Source of the DNA: Pseudalkalibacillus decolorationis
GTDB lineage: Bacteria; Bacillota; Bacilli; Bacillales; Fictibacillaceae
Assembly (NCBI RefSeq): GCF_024609785.1
Contig: NZ_JANHJQ010000008.1
Location: 55,723 to 119,722 of the forward strand
Direction: 5' to 3'
DNA: 64,000 nucleotides
Shown here: in pieces, positions 41,269-49,949 of the stretch
Numbering within the stretch: position 1 is the first letter of the stretch
Layout of the letters: the number at the start of each line of letters is the position of its first letter
Notes under the pieces: model-generated
Told to the model about the DNA's origin: nothing
The model's input: only the letters and a program-made list of their open reading frames with translations
Databases searched by the model: none
Position numbers and translations under genes: made by a program

Positions 41269-41904
41269 TTAACGTAACGGATATTTCAATTCTATTTCCT
41301 TCACATCTTTCAAAGCTTTATAGTACCAATAGTTATGGTCAGCACCATGAATGCAGAGGATTCTCTTTCCTGCGTTTTCTTTAACTACGTTCTTCACTCT
41401 TGCCGTCATGATAAAGTGCCTTATGTTCCAAACAATATTTTGAACGTCTGGATTGATTTCAAAGAGCCAATCATACATTTCACTCGTAACCTGGTCGTAC
41501 TTTTTAGAATTCAGAGGAATTGAACCATCATTCCATGTTGCAAGTTGTTTCTCGTTCCACTGATATAACTCGGCTACCAGTCGTTGCTGCTCTCCCTCGG
41601 GAAACTTATCAAATGGTTCTTCATCAAACACATCGGGCTCAAACCAATTCACAGGTACAAACTTTATTCCACGTTCCTGGCATAATGGAAAGATCAAATT
41701 CGGATATTCATCTTGAGTTTCTCCTATGATTCCGTTCGGTTTCCCTTCTTCTATAAAAAGCTCCCAACTATCAGGGTGTACTTCCCCACAAATAACATCT
41801 GGATCAAATTCGAGAATAAATTCCTTTACTAGTGACAAAGGGTATTGATACTTCCTCTGCATTTCTTCATCGTGCGTCATTCCTAAAATGCCTACAATCG
41901 TCAT
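41269..41904 (-). CDS. Unrecognised protein with TraB/TIKI-like features
   Basis: A 211-residue soluble protein. GILGMTHDEEMQRKY near the N-terminus, VICGEVHPDSWELF, and a C-terminal CIHGADHNYWYYKALKD recall the GxxH, E and GxxH pattern of the TraB/PrgY/TIKI metal-hydrolase fold. That is a pattern resemblance, not a family match. The body is rich in Trp/Tyr/Asp. It ends 61 bp upstream of the ATPase gene, transcribed the same way, so both could be co-transcribed. Confidence 0.6.
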   Translation of the reverse strand: MTIVGILGMTHDEEMQRKYQYPLSLVKEFILEFDPDVICGEVHPDSWELFIEEGKPNGIIGETQDEYPNLIFPLCQERGIKFVPVNWFEPDVFDEEPFDKFPEGEQQRLVAELYQWNEKQLATWNDGSIPLNSKKYDQVTSEMYDWLFEINPDVQNIVWNIRHFIMTARVKNVVKENAGKRILCIHGADHNYWYYKALKDVKEIELKYPLR

Positions 41905-42328
41905 CCAATCCCTCTTTCTTATCTTATAAAAAGTGATCCCTTACGTTTAAAATAATTTGCTTGTACTTTGTCTCGATTATAATAATCTATGAGTCTCCGC
42001 CCGCATCTTCTAGCGAAAACTTATGTTGTACTTTAATTGATAATGTTATATGGTAAGTTCCGATACTCACTGATACTGCCTTAAAAAAATGTTTTTTCTT
42101 TCAGCGGCAAGAGTCGAATTCTCCTGTCCAAAAAATAAGGCTGTTTCAAAAATGTTTTCCTATCCTACCTAGCGTTACACATAAAGTTACGATAAATAAG
42201 TTGTTTAATGATTGCCCAAATAAGGTGAGCAGATTGTTACATAATAACCATCTAAACTATAAATTAATTTTAAAATTAGCTAAATTATAGCATGTATTTT
42301 CTGTTGTGATTTCTTATCAATTGCTATG
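41905..42328. other. Intergenic AT-rich stretch, no gene seen
   Basis: No frame with a ribosome site or protein-like text was found on either strand. The region carries several short A/T runs and probably the leader of the TraB-like gene near 41905-41990. Confidence 0.4.
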
Positions 42329-42496
42329 TTAGTTAATCCCGCCGAGGAAGTTATTTTCATTTTTAGCTTTTTTAAATCTTGCCTTTAATATGTATTTACC
42401 ATTATTCACATTAAAATTTGAAGCCATTATAAGATCGAGCTGGTCATCCGATTTTTTTGTTGTATACTCTTTCCAAAAAGAAATAAAGTCATCTTA
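42329..42496 (-). pseudogene. Gene remnant: C-terminal 55 codons of an unknown protein
   Basis: A minus-strand frame reads DDFISFWKEYTTKKSDDQLD, then LIMASNFNVNNGKYILKARF and KKAKNENNFLGGIN before a TAA. Composition is protein-like, but the frame is closed by a stop just upstream and has no start codon or ribosome site. It looks like the tail of a decayed gene. Confidence 0.4.
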
Positions 42497-42568
42497 CCGA
42501 ATTATACGGTTCACTCCTACATAAAATCGTTTACAATGGAAGTATTAACATACAAGGAGGAAATTTAC

Positions 42569-42697
42569 ATGAAAAACATGACGAACCAAACCGTACAAAC
42601 ATATAAGGGTGGAACACTTTCTTATACGTTAGGAAGGTATAACTTTTCAACAAGAGGAAAAATCAAGGTTGAGGAAAAGTTTACGTCCCAGGTATAA
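42569..42697 (+). CDS. Possible 42-residue peptide, 3' half inside a diverged repeat
   Basis: ATG at 42569-42571 with a very good AAGGAGG eight bases upstream. The product starts MKNMTNQTVQTYKGGTLSYT and continues to TSQV at 42697. The second half coincides with the diverged copy of the 93-bp element, so the reading frame may be a truncated gene whose 3' end was replaced. No family is recognised. Confidence 0.4.
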   Translation: MKNMTNQTVQTYKGGTLSYTLGRYNFSTRGKIKVEEKFTSQV

Positions 42698-42749
42698 GTA
42701 CAACTAAGACTCAGCCTGCACAAAGGCTTGTCTTGCCAAGTTTACCTTA
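42626..42749 (+). repeat. Diverged copy of the 93-bp element
   Basis: ACGTTAGGAAGGTATAA at the left, GGTATAAGTACAACTAAGAC and GCCTGCAC in the middle, and AAGGCTTGTCTTGCCAAG at the right align with the element's landmarks, with about 30 extra bases after the first hairpin. The third stem (CTTG / CAAG) is kept. Probably an old copy. Confidence 0.65.
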
Positions 42750-42810
42750 ATTGTACACGGTGAACTCCCTTATATGTGTTTATTTAAATAACACAAAAAA
42801 GGGGTAAATC

Positions 42811-44553
42811 ATGCGTTTTCCAATAAAAAAATTCTTCTCATATTATAAGCCGTATTTAAGATCATTTCTTACGGTATTGACCTGCGCTTTTATCATGTCT
42901 ACTGTGGCTCTAGTATTTCCGCTGCTCGTTCGGCATATTACGAAAGATGTTCTGGATGGAGACTTGTCCACCGCACTAAGTGAAGTGTATTGGATTGGTG
43001 GGCTGATGCTTTTTTTGACTGTGATCCAAAGTCTCACGAACCACTTTGTGGACTACAAAGGGCATGAAATTGGGGCTCGTATGGAAAGTGATATGCGTAG
43101 CGAGCTGTTCGCGCACATGCAAAAGCTCTCCTTCAGCTTTTACGATAAGGAAAAGACGGGACAGCTCATGTCTCGAATTACAAACGATCTGTTACTGGTT
43201 TCCGAACTATATCACCACGGTCCAGAGGACTATCTCAAATATCTCGTCCGCTTTATCGGAGCGTTTGTCATTTTGCTCTTTATTAACGCACCATTAACGA
43301 TTGCCGTATTCTGCTTTTTGCCATTCTTAGGTGTCTTTGCTTTATATTTTAATAAGATGTTGAACAAGGCTCTAAGAAGAAACAAAGAGCGAATTGGGGA
43401 CGTAAACGCACAAGTGGAGGATAGTCTAGCAGGGATCCGCGTAGTTAAATCGTTTGCCAACGGTCACGTAGAGATCGAGAAGTTTAACCGAGAAAATGAT
43501 CGTTTCCTTGATAGTCGAAAGAAAACGTATAAGGCAGAAGCGTACTTTTTCAATGGTGTTGAAACGTTTATCCAACTGATTACGATTACTGTTATTATCT
43601 TTGGCAGCGCCAGTATCGTCAACAACACGTTAGATTTAGCAGATTTGATCACTTTTTTACTGTATATCAGCTTTATGATTGAGCCGATTCAACGACTGAC
43701 TCATATGAGTACGCAGTTCCAAGAAGGAATCACTGGCTTCCAGCGCTTTATAGAAATCATGAATCTGAAACCGTCAATCGAAAACAAACCGAATGCCGTA
43801 ACACTGACAGAGGTACAAGGTAAAATTGAGTTCAAGCAAGTATCCTTCAGTTACGAAGATAATTTGGACAATGTCTTTGTAAACATGTCGCTTCAAGTAC
43901 AACCAGGAGAGTATGTTGCGTTAGTTGGTCCATCTGGTGCGGGGAAAACTACATTATGCTCGCTCATCCCTCGCTTTTATGAGGTGAATGATGGGGAAGT
44001 GTTATTGGACGGGATCAACGTCCGTGATATTGACCTGCAATCCTTAAGAAACAGTATCGGAATTGTACAACAAGATGTTTACCTTTTCGGTGGAACGGTG
44101 ATGGAAAACATTCGCTACGGCAATCCAACAGCGAGCGAAGAAGAGATTATTGCAGCAGCCAAGCACGCCAATGCCCATGACTTTATCATGAGCTTGCCGA
44201 ATGGCTACCGAACCGAAATCGGCCAACGAGGTGTCAAACTGTCTGGGGGTCAAAAGCAGCGACTCAGTATCGCTCGGGTATTCTTAAAGAATCCACCAGT
44301 GCTTATTTTAGATGAGGCCACGAGTGCACTAGATAACGAGAGTGAAAGTATCATCAAGAAATCACTAGATTCGTTAGCTAAAGGACGTACGACTCTTGTT
44401 ATTGCCCATCGCCTTTCGACAATCCGCAATGCCCAGCGGATTATCGTACTAACGGAGGACGGTATTGTGGAACAGGGTACGCACGATGCGTTACTTACAC
44501 GTGATGGAGCATATGCAAACCTGTATTCCAAGCAGTTTGAATTACACGTATAA
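42811..44553 (+). CDS. ywjA: ABC multidrug/lipid exporter, fused permease-ATPase (YwjA type)
   Basis: A 580-residue half-transporter: six-helix ABC_membrane domain (about 1-310) with MQKLSFSFYDKEKTGQLMSRITND, then the ATPase with Walker A GPSGAGKTT, Q-loop IGIVQQDVYLFGGTV, signature [13 protein letters not shown], Walker B VLILDEATSALD and IAHRLST. It works as a homo- or heterodimer in the membrane. Wording and length are closest to Bacillus subtilis YwjA. AAAAAGGGG precedes the ATG. It stands alone. Substrate unknown; MsbA-like lipid or drug export is inferred. Confidence 0.9.
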   Translation: MRFPIKKFFSYYKPYLRSFLTVLTCAFIMSTVALVFPLLVRHITKDVLDGDLSTALSEVYWIGGLMLFLTVIQSLTNHFVDYKGHEIGARMESDMRSELFAHMQKLSFSFYDKEKTGQLMSRITNDLLLVSELYHHGPEDYLKYLVRFIGAFVILLFINAPLTIAVFCFLPFLGVFALYFNKMLNKALRRNKERIGDVNAQVEDSLAGIRVVKSFANGHVEIEKFNRENDRFLDSRKKTYKAEAYFFNGVETFIQLITITVIIFGSASIVNNTLDLADLITFLLYISFMIEPIQRLTHMSTQFQEGITGFQRFIEIMNLKPSIENKPNAVTLTEVQGKIEFKQVSFSYEDNLDNVFVNMSLQVQPGEYVALVGPSGAGKTTLCSLIPRFYEVNDGEVLLDGINVRDIDLQSLRNSIGIVQQDVYLFGGTVMENIRYGNPTASEEEIIAAAKHANAHDFIMSLPNGYRTEIGQRGVKLSGGQKQRLSIARVFLKNPPVLILDEATSALDNESESIIKKSLDSLAKGRTTLVIAHRLSTIRNAQRIIVLTEDGIVEQGTHDALLTRDGAYANLYSKQFELHV

Positions 44554-44591
44554 GCTCTTTGAACATAAAACGGCTTCTTATACCTTATAAT

Positions 44592-44628
44592 TGAAAAACA
44601 TCACTGACGGTAATCGGCAGTGATGTTT
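44592..44628. terminator. Bidirectional terminator after ywjA
   Basis: AAAAACATCACTG and CAGTGATGTTTTT form a 13-bp stem around ACGGTAATCGG. It serves both ywjA and the convergent 3D-domain gene. Confidence 0.9.
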
Positions 44629-44643
44629 TTAACTAGTGTTTAT

Positions 44644-45459
44644 CTATTCAATCACTTTAATATGTACATCTCTTCGACCCCACTGCATCGCATCGCCACG
44701 GTCACTTACAAACACATCAATTTTATTACCATTAATGGCACCGCCGATATCCGCTGCAATCGCTACCCCGTAGCCTTCAACTTGAACAAGTGATCCAAGT
44801 GGAATCACACTCGGGTCAACAGCAATTACCTTTGCATCTGGGTATTTATTTAAGTTTATACCCATTTTGGTTATACCTGAGCAACCTGAACAATCCGCGG
44901 TATAGGCTGTACTTTCAACCGTCAATTCTTTACCTACTGCAACTGAACGTGGAGCTGCTTTTCGGTTTAAAGCTGCTCGAGTATTCGGTCCAGCAATTCC
45001 ATCAACTGTAAGTCCAGCTTGTTGTTGAAAACTTCGGATAGCACTTGCGGTTCCAGATCCATAAATTCCATCAACACTTGAACGAGTATGGCCTGTTTTC
45101 TTTAATTGGCTCTGGATTTCGGCAACAGGATTTCCAATGTTTCCTTGTCTTAAGACCTTAATCGCATGATTCGTTTGTGGCCCAGCAATACCATCCACTT
45201 GTAGATTCCTAGATTCCTGAAAGTCTTTGACAGCCTGGTTTGTAATACTACCAAAGTATCCAGTCGAAGTGTGATAAGGAAACACTCCTTTTGTCATTAG
45301 GTAATCTTGTAATTCAGCGACATCTTCCCCAGATGACCCTTCTTTTAAGGTGCGATCTCCTAATGCTGCTTCCGCCCAAGAAGGGGTTGCTATTAATACA
45401 ATTCCAACAACAAATACCATGAATGCAGCTTTCATCTTCATTTTCAAATTCATATTCAT
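44644..45459 (-). CDS. Secreted protein with two PG-binding domains and a 3D domain
   Basis: A 271-residue cell-wall protein. Signal peptide near residues 1-31 (cleaves after SWAEA). Two PG_binding_1 repeats follow, SSGEDVAELQDYLMTKGVF..GYFGSITNQAVKDFQ and NPVAEIQSQLKKTGH..GIYGSGTASAIRSFQ, then a 3D domain at the C-terminus (ESTAYTADC, KVIAVDPSVIPLGSLVQVEGYG, ADIGGAINGNKIDVF with the three conserved Asp). The 3D fold resembles lytic transglycosylases such as YocH and resuscitation factors. ATG at 45457-45459 with GGAGG is chosen. Probably remodels peptidoglycan. Confidence 0.9.
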   Translation of the reverse strand: MNMNLKMKMKAAFMVFVVGIVLIATPSWAEAALGDRTLKEGSSGEDVAELQDYLMTKGVFPYHTSTGYFGSITNQAVKDFQESRNLQVDGIAGPQTNHAIKVLRQGNIGNPVAEIQSQLKKTGHTRSSVDGIYGSGTASAIRSFQQQAGLTVDGIAGPNTRAALNRKAAPRSVAVGKELTVESTAYTADCSGCSGITKMGINLNKYPDAKVIAVDPSVIPLGSLVQVEGYGVAIAADIGGAINGNKIDVFVSDRGDAMQWGRRDVHIKVIE

Positions 45460-45641
45460 TTCACTTCCTCCAATCCTTTGTACTTGAAAGGATTCGTTAG
45501 AAAGTGACACTATTCGTCGATTAAAGGCGAATTCACTACAATATACCCTCGTAAATACATTATTTTGTAATAATGTATTCTAAATGTTCTATATAGAATT
45601 TTTGTATTTATTTCTCCCAAAAAACCATTTCATCTCCTAAG

Positions 45642-46157
45642 TTAGTTTTTTGACGACACTACTAAAAATCGAATGACGTTTTCTGTATAGTTGAACCAAT
45701 AATGCATTTTACGTCCATCGAATAAAATAGATTCTTTTTCACGTAATTGTGACCGTACACCATCAATTTCAACAGTTAACAAGCCCTCCACTACAAATAA
45801 AAACTCGTATCCACGATGTGAAAACGCATTCGATTCATTTTTACCAGGATGGAGCGTCACCATAATAGGAGAAAATCCTGCATCATGAACACCGTAAGAT
45901 AAGTCTTTATAATGAAAGAGCTCTCTGTGAACAGCCAAATCGTCTTGTGTATCATCCTGTACAAAGAACACACTAGGATTCACACCTAACGCATCAGCAA
46001 TTTTTTTCAACGATTCCAAGGTGACACTCGATTTTCCACGCTCAACTTGTGATAAAAAACTGATAGATACCCCCGTTTGTTCTGCTAAACCTTTTAACGT
46101 TAAGTTCCGCTCTTTGCGAAGTCTTTTTAATGTAACACCTACTAATCCGTGTGCCAT
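45642..46157 (-). CDS. XRE-cupin transcriptional regulator (PuuR-like)
   Basis: A 171-residue two-domain regulator. The HTH at residues 8-60 reads LKRLRKERNLTLKGLAEQTGVSISFLSQVERGKSSVTLESL; a cupin follows at about 95-165 with HRGYEFLFVVEGLLTVEI. The cupin senses a small ligand, often the amine or amino acid degraded by adjacent genes. ATG at 46155-46157 with AGAGGAA is chosen. It diverges from the MHS transporter gene and probably controls the transporter/cyclodeaminase pair. Confidence 0.9.
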   Translation of the reverse strand: MAHGLVGVTLKRLRKERNLTLKGLAEQTGVSISFLSQVERGKSSVTLESLKKIADALGVNPSVFFVQDDTQDDLAVHRELFHYKDLSYGVHDAGFSPIMVTLHPGKNESNAFSHRGYEFLFVVEGLLTVEIDGVRSQLREKESILFDGRKMHYWFNYTENVIRFLVVSSKN

Positions 46158-46330
46158 AAGAATTCCTCTTTTCACTGTGACATTATCTATATATCATCAT
46201 ACATCACTCAAAACGCGAACATCAATCAAAGAAAATTGAGACAATATATTGACAGAAAATTTATAACTGTCTAAAATAAAGCAAGAAAGTAATTAAAGTG
46301 TCACTTCAATTACATAAGGGGGGATTTAAG

Positions 46331-47635
46331 ATGAATAAAAAACAAACGCGTCGCATCTTAATTGCTAGTTTAGTAGGGAGCTCAATTGAGTGGTTTGACT
46401 ACTTCTTATATGGAACAGTCGCTGCACTCGTTTTTAACCAATTATTTTTTGTCAATGAGGATCCGACAGTCGGACTTTTATTAGCATATGCATCATTTGC
46501 TTTAGCCTTTTTCATTCGTCCATTTGGCGGGATAATTTTCAGTCACATTGGTGACCGTATTGGACGTAAAAAAACACTTGTCTTAACGTTAAGCTTAATG
46601 GGGGTTGCTACTTTTGGAATGGGCTTATTGCCAACATATCAAGCAATCGGTGTATGGGCACCAATCCTACTGATCACACTTCGTTTAGTCCAAGGTTTAG
46701 GGATTGGCGGCGAGTGGGGAGGCGCATTACTACTAGCTGTAGAGTATGCACCACCTGAAAAACGTGGATTGTTTGGGAGTATTCCGCAAATGGGCGTAAC
46801 AATTGGAATGTTAATGGGTACAATCGCTTTATGGTTAATGACATTGTTACCAAATGATTCATTTATGACATGGGGCTGGCGTTTACCATTTATCTTTAGT
46901 GCGCTATTGGTTATTTTTGGATTATGGATTCGTAAAGGTATTGACGAAACGCCTGAATTCAAAAAAGTACAAGAATCTGGCGATATTCCGAAGCTACCAA
47001 TTGTCGACACACTAAAATACCACTGGCGTGAAGTGTTAATTGCCATTGGGGCAAAAGTTGTTGAAACTGCACCCTTCTACATTTTTAGTACATTCGTGGT
47101 ATCGTACGCGACAACAAATTTAGGATTCTCGCGAACATCTACGTTAACGGCCGTCATGGTTGCAACAGTTGTAACGACAATTTTAATTCCTGTGATGGGG
47201 AACTTATCGGATAAAGTAGGACGTAAAAAGTTATACATTGCTGGTACAATTGGAATGGCACTGTTTGCATTCCCATATTTCTGGATGATACAACATGGTT
47301 CAGTAGCGTTGCTAATTATTGTGACAGTGATTGGATTAGGAATCATTTGGTCACCCATTACCGCAGTTCTTGGAACAATGTTCGCTGAAATCTTTGATGC
47401 AAAAGTTCGCTATACTGGTATTTCATTAGGGTATCAAATTGGTGCCGCGGTAGCGGGTGGTACAGCACCACTTGTTGCAACGGCATTACTAGCCCGTTTT
47501 GATAATTCGTATATACCAGTGGCGCTATACATCATCTTTACTGCACTCATTTCTCTTGTAGCAATTTGGGCAGTGAAAGACCGTAATAATCAACAATTAG
47601 ACCGAAACGTTATCGCAAAAGAGAACCGCGCGTAA
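46331..47635 (+). CDS. MFS transporter of the metabolite:H+ symporter (MHS) family
   Basis: A 434-residue protein with 12 hydrophobic segments. The family signature GSSIEWFDYFLYGTVAALVFNQLFF begins the protein; the loop 2-3 motif GDRIGRKKTLVL and the QGLGIGGEWGGALLLAVEYAPPEKRG region are classic for ProP/KgtP/ShiA-like symporters. The start at 46331 has AAGGGGGG upstream; an extension to 46298 has none. The regulator is divergent, the ornithine-cyclodeaminase-like gene downstream. Substrate is unknown, probably an amino acid or carboxylate degraded by the next enzyme. Confidence 0.92.
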   Translation: MNKKQTRRILIASLVGSSIEWFDYFLYGTVAALVFNQLFFVNEDPTVGLLLAYASFALAFFIRPFGGIIFSHIGDRIGRKKTLVLTLSLMGVATFGMGLLPTYQAIGVWAPILLITLRLVQGLGIGGEWGGALLLAVEYAPPEKRGLFGSIPQMGVTIGMLMGTIALWLMTLLPNDSFMTWGWRLPFIFSALLVIFGLWIRKGIDETPEFKKVQESGDIPKLPIVDTLKYHWREVLIAIGAKVVETAPFYIFSTFVVSYATTNLGFSRTSTLTAVMVATVVTTILIPVMGNLSDKVGRKKLYIAGTIGMALFAFPYFWMIQHGSVALLIIVTVIGLGIIWSPITAVLGTMFAEIFDAKVRYTGISLGYQIGAAVAGGTAPLVATALLARFDNSYIPVALYIIFTALISLVAIWAVKDRNNQQLDRNVIAKENRA

Positions 47636-47650
47636 GCGGCTCTTTTTGTT
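47621..47650 (+). terminator. Terminator at the end of the MHS transporter gene
   Basis: AGAGAACCGC and GCGGCTCTTTTTG form the stem and T run around GCGTAA. The left arm lies in the last codons of the gene. It may act as a partial terminator before the cyclodeaminase gene. Confidence 0.7.
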
Positions 47651-47672
47651 TAAAGATTGGAAAATGCTCCTT

Positions 47673-47735
47673 CAGTCTAGCTCCAAACGGCCGCACCTAA
47701 GCTTATGCACTCATAGGTGCTTTGCACTTTTCTTA
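47673..47735 (-). repeat. Short family A element in reverse
   Basis: AGTCTAGCTCCAAACGGCCG at the left and GGTGCTTTGCACTTTTCTTA at the right are reverse complements of family A ends. The core GCACCTA...TAGGTGC is a palindrome. The ribosome site TAGGAGGA of the next gene begins at its right end. Confidence 0.6.
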
Positions 47736-47749
47736 TAGGAGGAATGACC

Positions 47750-48733
47750 ATGCTTGTTGTAAATGAAAAGCAAATTCAACAAATTTATAAAATTCACAAT
47801 GCCATTCAAGACATCACAGAGATGTTAAAAAGTAAAGAAGCGGGGAAAATTGACAATCCACATCGTACCGTTCTCGAATTCCCAGAGCATGAAGCTTCCG
47901 CATTATACATGCCGAGTGCTGATTTAATTGGCAAGGTATCTGTGGTAAAAATCGTGACAATCTTTCCAAATAACCCTGTCCAAGGAAAACAGACCACACA
48001 AGGTGTGATGTTACTTTCGGATGCAACAAATGGAGAACATATCGCGATGATGAACGCATCATATTTAACGCGATTACGGACAGGGGCACTAAGTGGCATT
48101 GCGACTGATTTATTAGCAAAGAAAAACAGTCGCGTACTCACGGTAATTGGCACAGGCGCAATGGCTTTTGAACAAGTGCTCGGTGTGCTCGCAGTTCGAA
48201 ACATCGAGAAAATCATTCTCGTAAACCGGACGCCAGAAAAAGCACAAGCATTTGGAGAGAAATTACTTTTATTTGGCGTAGATGTATCGTTTGAGGTAGA
48301 AATAGATGTTGCGAAAGCAGTAAAACAAGCGAATATTATTTGTTGTGCTACACGTTCAAAAGAACCAGTTTTCAATGGCAGTGACGTGCGACCAGGCACT
48401 CATATTAATGGAGTAGGTTCTTACTTGCCACATATGCAAGAAGTAGACGAGACCACTATTAAAAGAGCTGACAAAATTGTCGTCGACGATTTGGCGGGTT
48501 CTAAAGAAGAAGCAGGTGAGTTAATGCATGCGGCCGAAAGTGGCAGGTGGTCGTTTGATGATGTCCATGCACAACTCGGAGAGCTCATTATGGGGAATAA
48601 AGAAGGACGACAATCAGATGAAGAAATCACTTTCTTCAAGTCCGTTGGGGCAGCCTATTTTGATCTCGCAGTAGCGAAAGGTGTTTATACGAAGGTGAAA
48701 AACGCGGGTGTAGGAGTAGAAGTGGAAGTGTAA
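47750..48733 (+). CDS. Ornithine cyclodeaminase/mu-crystallin family enzyme
   Basis: A 327-residue OCD/mu-crystallin protein, NAD(P)-dependent. The Rossmann motif is VIGTGAMAFEQVLGVLAV at about 132-149, IILVNRTPEKAQAF follows, and the substrate-site Arg/Lys are in VSVVKIVTIFPNN and LTRLRTGALSGIAT. Family members act on ornithine, on alanine, or as ketimine reductases or proline-synthesising enzymes. The preceding transporter and divergent regulator suggest catabolism of an imported amino acid. ATG at 47750-47752 with TAGGAGGA. Substrate not assigned. Confidence 0.88.
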   Translation: MLVVNEKQIQQIYKIHNAIQDITEMLKSKEAGKIDNPHRTVLEFPEHEASALYMPSADLIGKVSVVKIVTIFPNNPVQGKQTTQGVMLLSDATNGEHIAMMNASYLTRLRTGALSGIATDLLAKKNSRVLTVIGTGAMAFEQVLGVLAVRNIEKIILVNRTPEKAQAFGEKLLLFGVDVSFEVEIDVAKAVKQANIICCATRSKEPVFNGSDVRPGTHINGVGSYLPHMQEVDETTIKRADKIVVDDLAGSKEEAGELMHAAESGRWSFDDVHAQLGELIMGNKEGRQSDEEITFFKSVGAAYFDLAVAKGVYTKVKNAGVGVEVEV

Positions 48734-48909
48734 AACGAATTCCTCTTTTTCGAAGACGTCACTTCTCTGCTTGGGAAGATTCAGCTTTATTGTTGCTTTT
48801 AACGTAAGTTGGCCAAATCATCCAGCGTATTAACTGCTAAAGAGATTGACGATGTGGTTTGGCATTTAATGATACAAAAAAAGCTACTTTCTATGTTCAA
48901 ATATCCAGG

Positions 48910-48946
48910 AAGAGAATGTTTTTTTTTCATTCTCTATTTCTTCCCA
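48910..48946. terminator. Possible terminator after the OCD gene
   Basis: AGAGAATG and CATTCTCT flank a nine-T loop, with outer GGAA...TTCC. The hairpin lies between convergent genes. The remainder of 48734-48996 shows nothing else. Confidence 0.45.
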
Positions 48947-48996
48947 ATACTCTTTTTGTCTAGTTAGAGGTCATCTATTAACCTACTCTGTGTTAA

Positions 48997-49878
48997 CTAA
49001 CCAAAAACTTGCGCTGCAATTCCGTAATAGGTTTGATTTCTTTCAGGCATTTTATCAGCATTCAATATCATAATTGGGGGTTGATTTACTTTTTCAAAAC
49101 CGCAACCTTGTATGAATTTTAAAAACAAATCGTGGCCTGAGGGAACATCAATTCTAAGTTTTCCGTTATGATTGCGGCTTAATTCATACAATAAAATCGA
49201 TGCAGCATCATTGCTTGGTGCAACGATCGGTCCCAAAATTAAATTTACTGGACCTAAAATCGATAGACCGTAGCCTATTACTTTTCCCCTCCTATCCTTT
49301 AAGACTATACAATCCTTTGCCTGATCTATTCTATTCAGAAGAAATTGTTTTCTAATATCTCCATAAGCTTGTTTATCTAAATGTGAAATTTCATCCAAAT
49401 CCCCAGTTCTTAACGGTTCTATTTTAAAATCTGCAGTAGCTGCCAAAGGTTTAGAAGTGCGATGTTTTTCGCATAGAAATTTATGGATACAATCAACCTC
49501 ACTAAATCCCATGCTTTCATATAAAGGGATTCCTTCATTTGTGGCAATTAGCATTATTGCCATTTCGTCAGGTACAGCATCAATACATGTTTGCGTAACA
49601 TCTCTTCCTAGACCTTTTCCTCTGTATGCAGGATCAACAATAACCATCCCAATCGAAGCTAAGAATGTATCATAGGGAATAATTGCACCAGAAGAAACGA
49701 TTTTTCCATCGTTATTCTTGTGGCCAAAGATTTTCCCAGATGATAAGACTGTATGAATTTCACGTTCATCATAATCCCATCCGACCAATTGGGATAATGC
49801 TATTAATCCAGGAATATCATTCTCATCAAAAGTAGTTAAGGTTGTATCTTTAGTTTCTTTGCACCGTTTATTATCCAT
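48997..49878 (-). CDS. GNAT acetyltransferase with C-terminal YitH/Acetyltransf_18-type domain
   Basis: A 293-residue tandem GNAT protein. Domain 1 (about 15-135) has the acetyl-CoA loop VIVDPAYRGKGLGRDVTQTC, and helix 4 NEGIPLYESMGFSEVDCIHKF. Domain 2 (about 145-290) begins KIEPLRTGDLDEISHLDKQAYGDIR, as in YitH-like Acetyltransf_18 domains. Substrate is unknown. It runs on the same strand as the following GNAT gene, 72 bp downstream of it. Confidence 0.85.
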   Translation of the reverse strand: MDNKRCKETKDTTLTTFDENDIPGLIALSQLVGWDYDEREIHTVLSSGKIFGHKNNDGKIVSSGAIIPYDTFLASIGMVIVDPAYRGKGLGRDVTQTCIDAVPDEMAIMLIATNEGIPLYESMGFSEVDCIHKFLCEKHRTSKPLAATADFKIEPLRTGDLDEISHLDKQAYGDIRKQFLLNRIDQAKDCIVLKDRRGKVIGYGLSILGPVNLILGPIVAPSNDAASILLYELSRNHNGKLRIDVPSGHDLFLKFIQGCGFEKVNQPPIMILNADKMPERNQTYYGIAAQVFG

Positions 49879-49949
49879 GTCATAAACTCTCCATAGTACT
49901 TAAATTCTTGTTCAATTTTTGCTAGTTTAAATATAATGGCAAAATACTA

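Noticed and set aside
42100-42180. Possible riboswitch leader
   Set aside because: No conserved aptamer features were recognised and no gene follows in a suitable position.
47806-48399. 197-codon antisense frame in the cyclodeaminase-family gene
   Set aside because: Shadow frame over a gene with full Rossmann and substrate motifs on the other strand.
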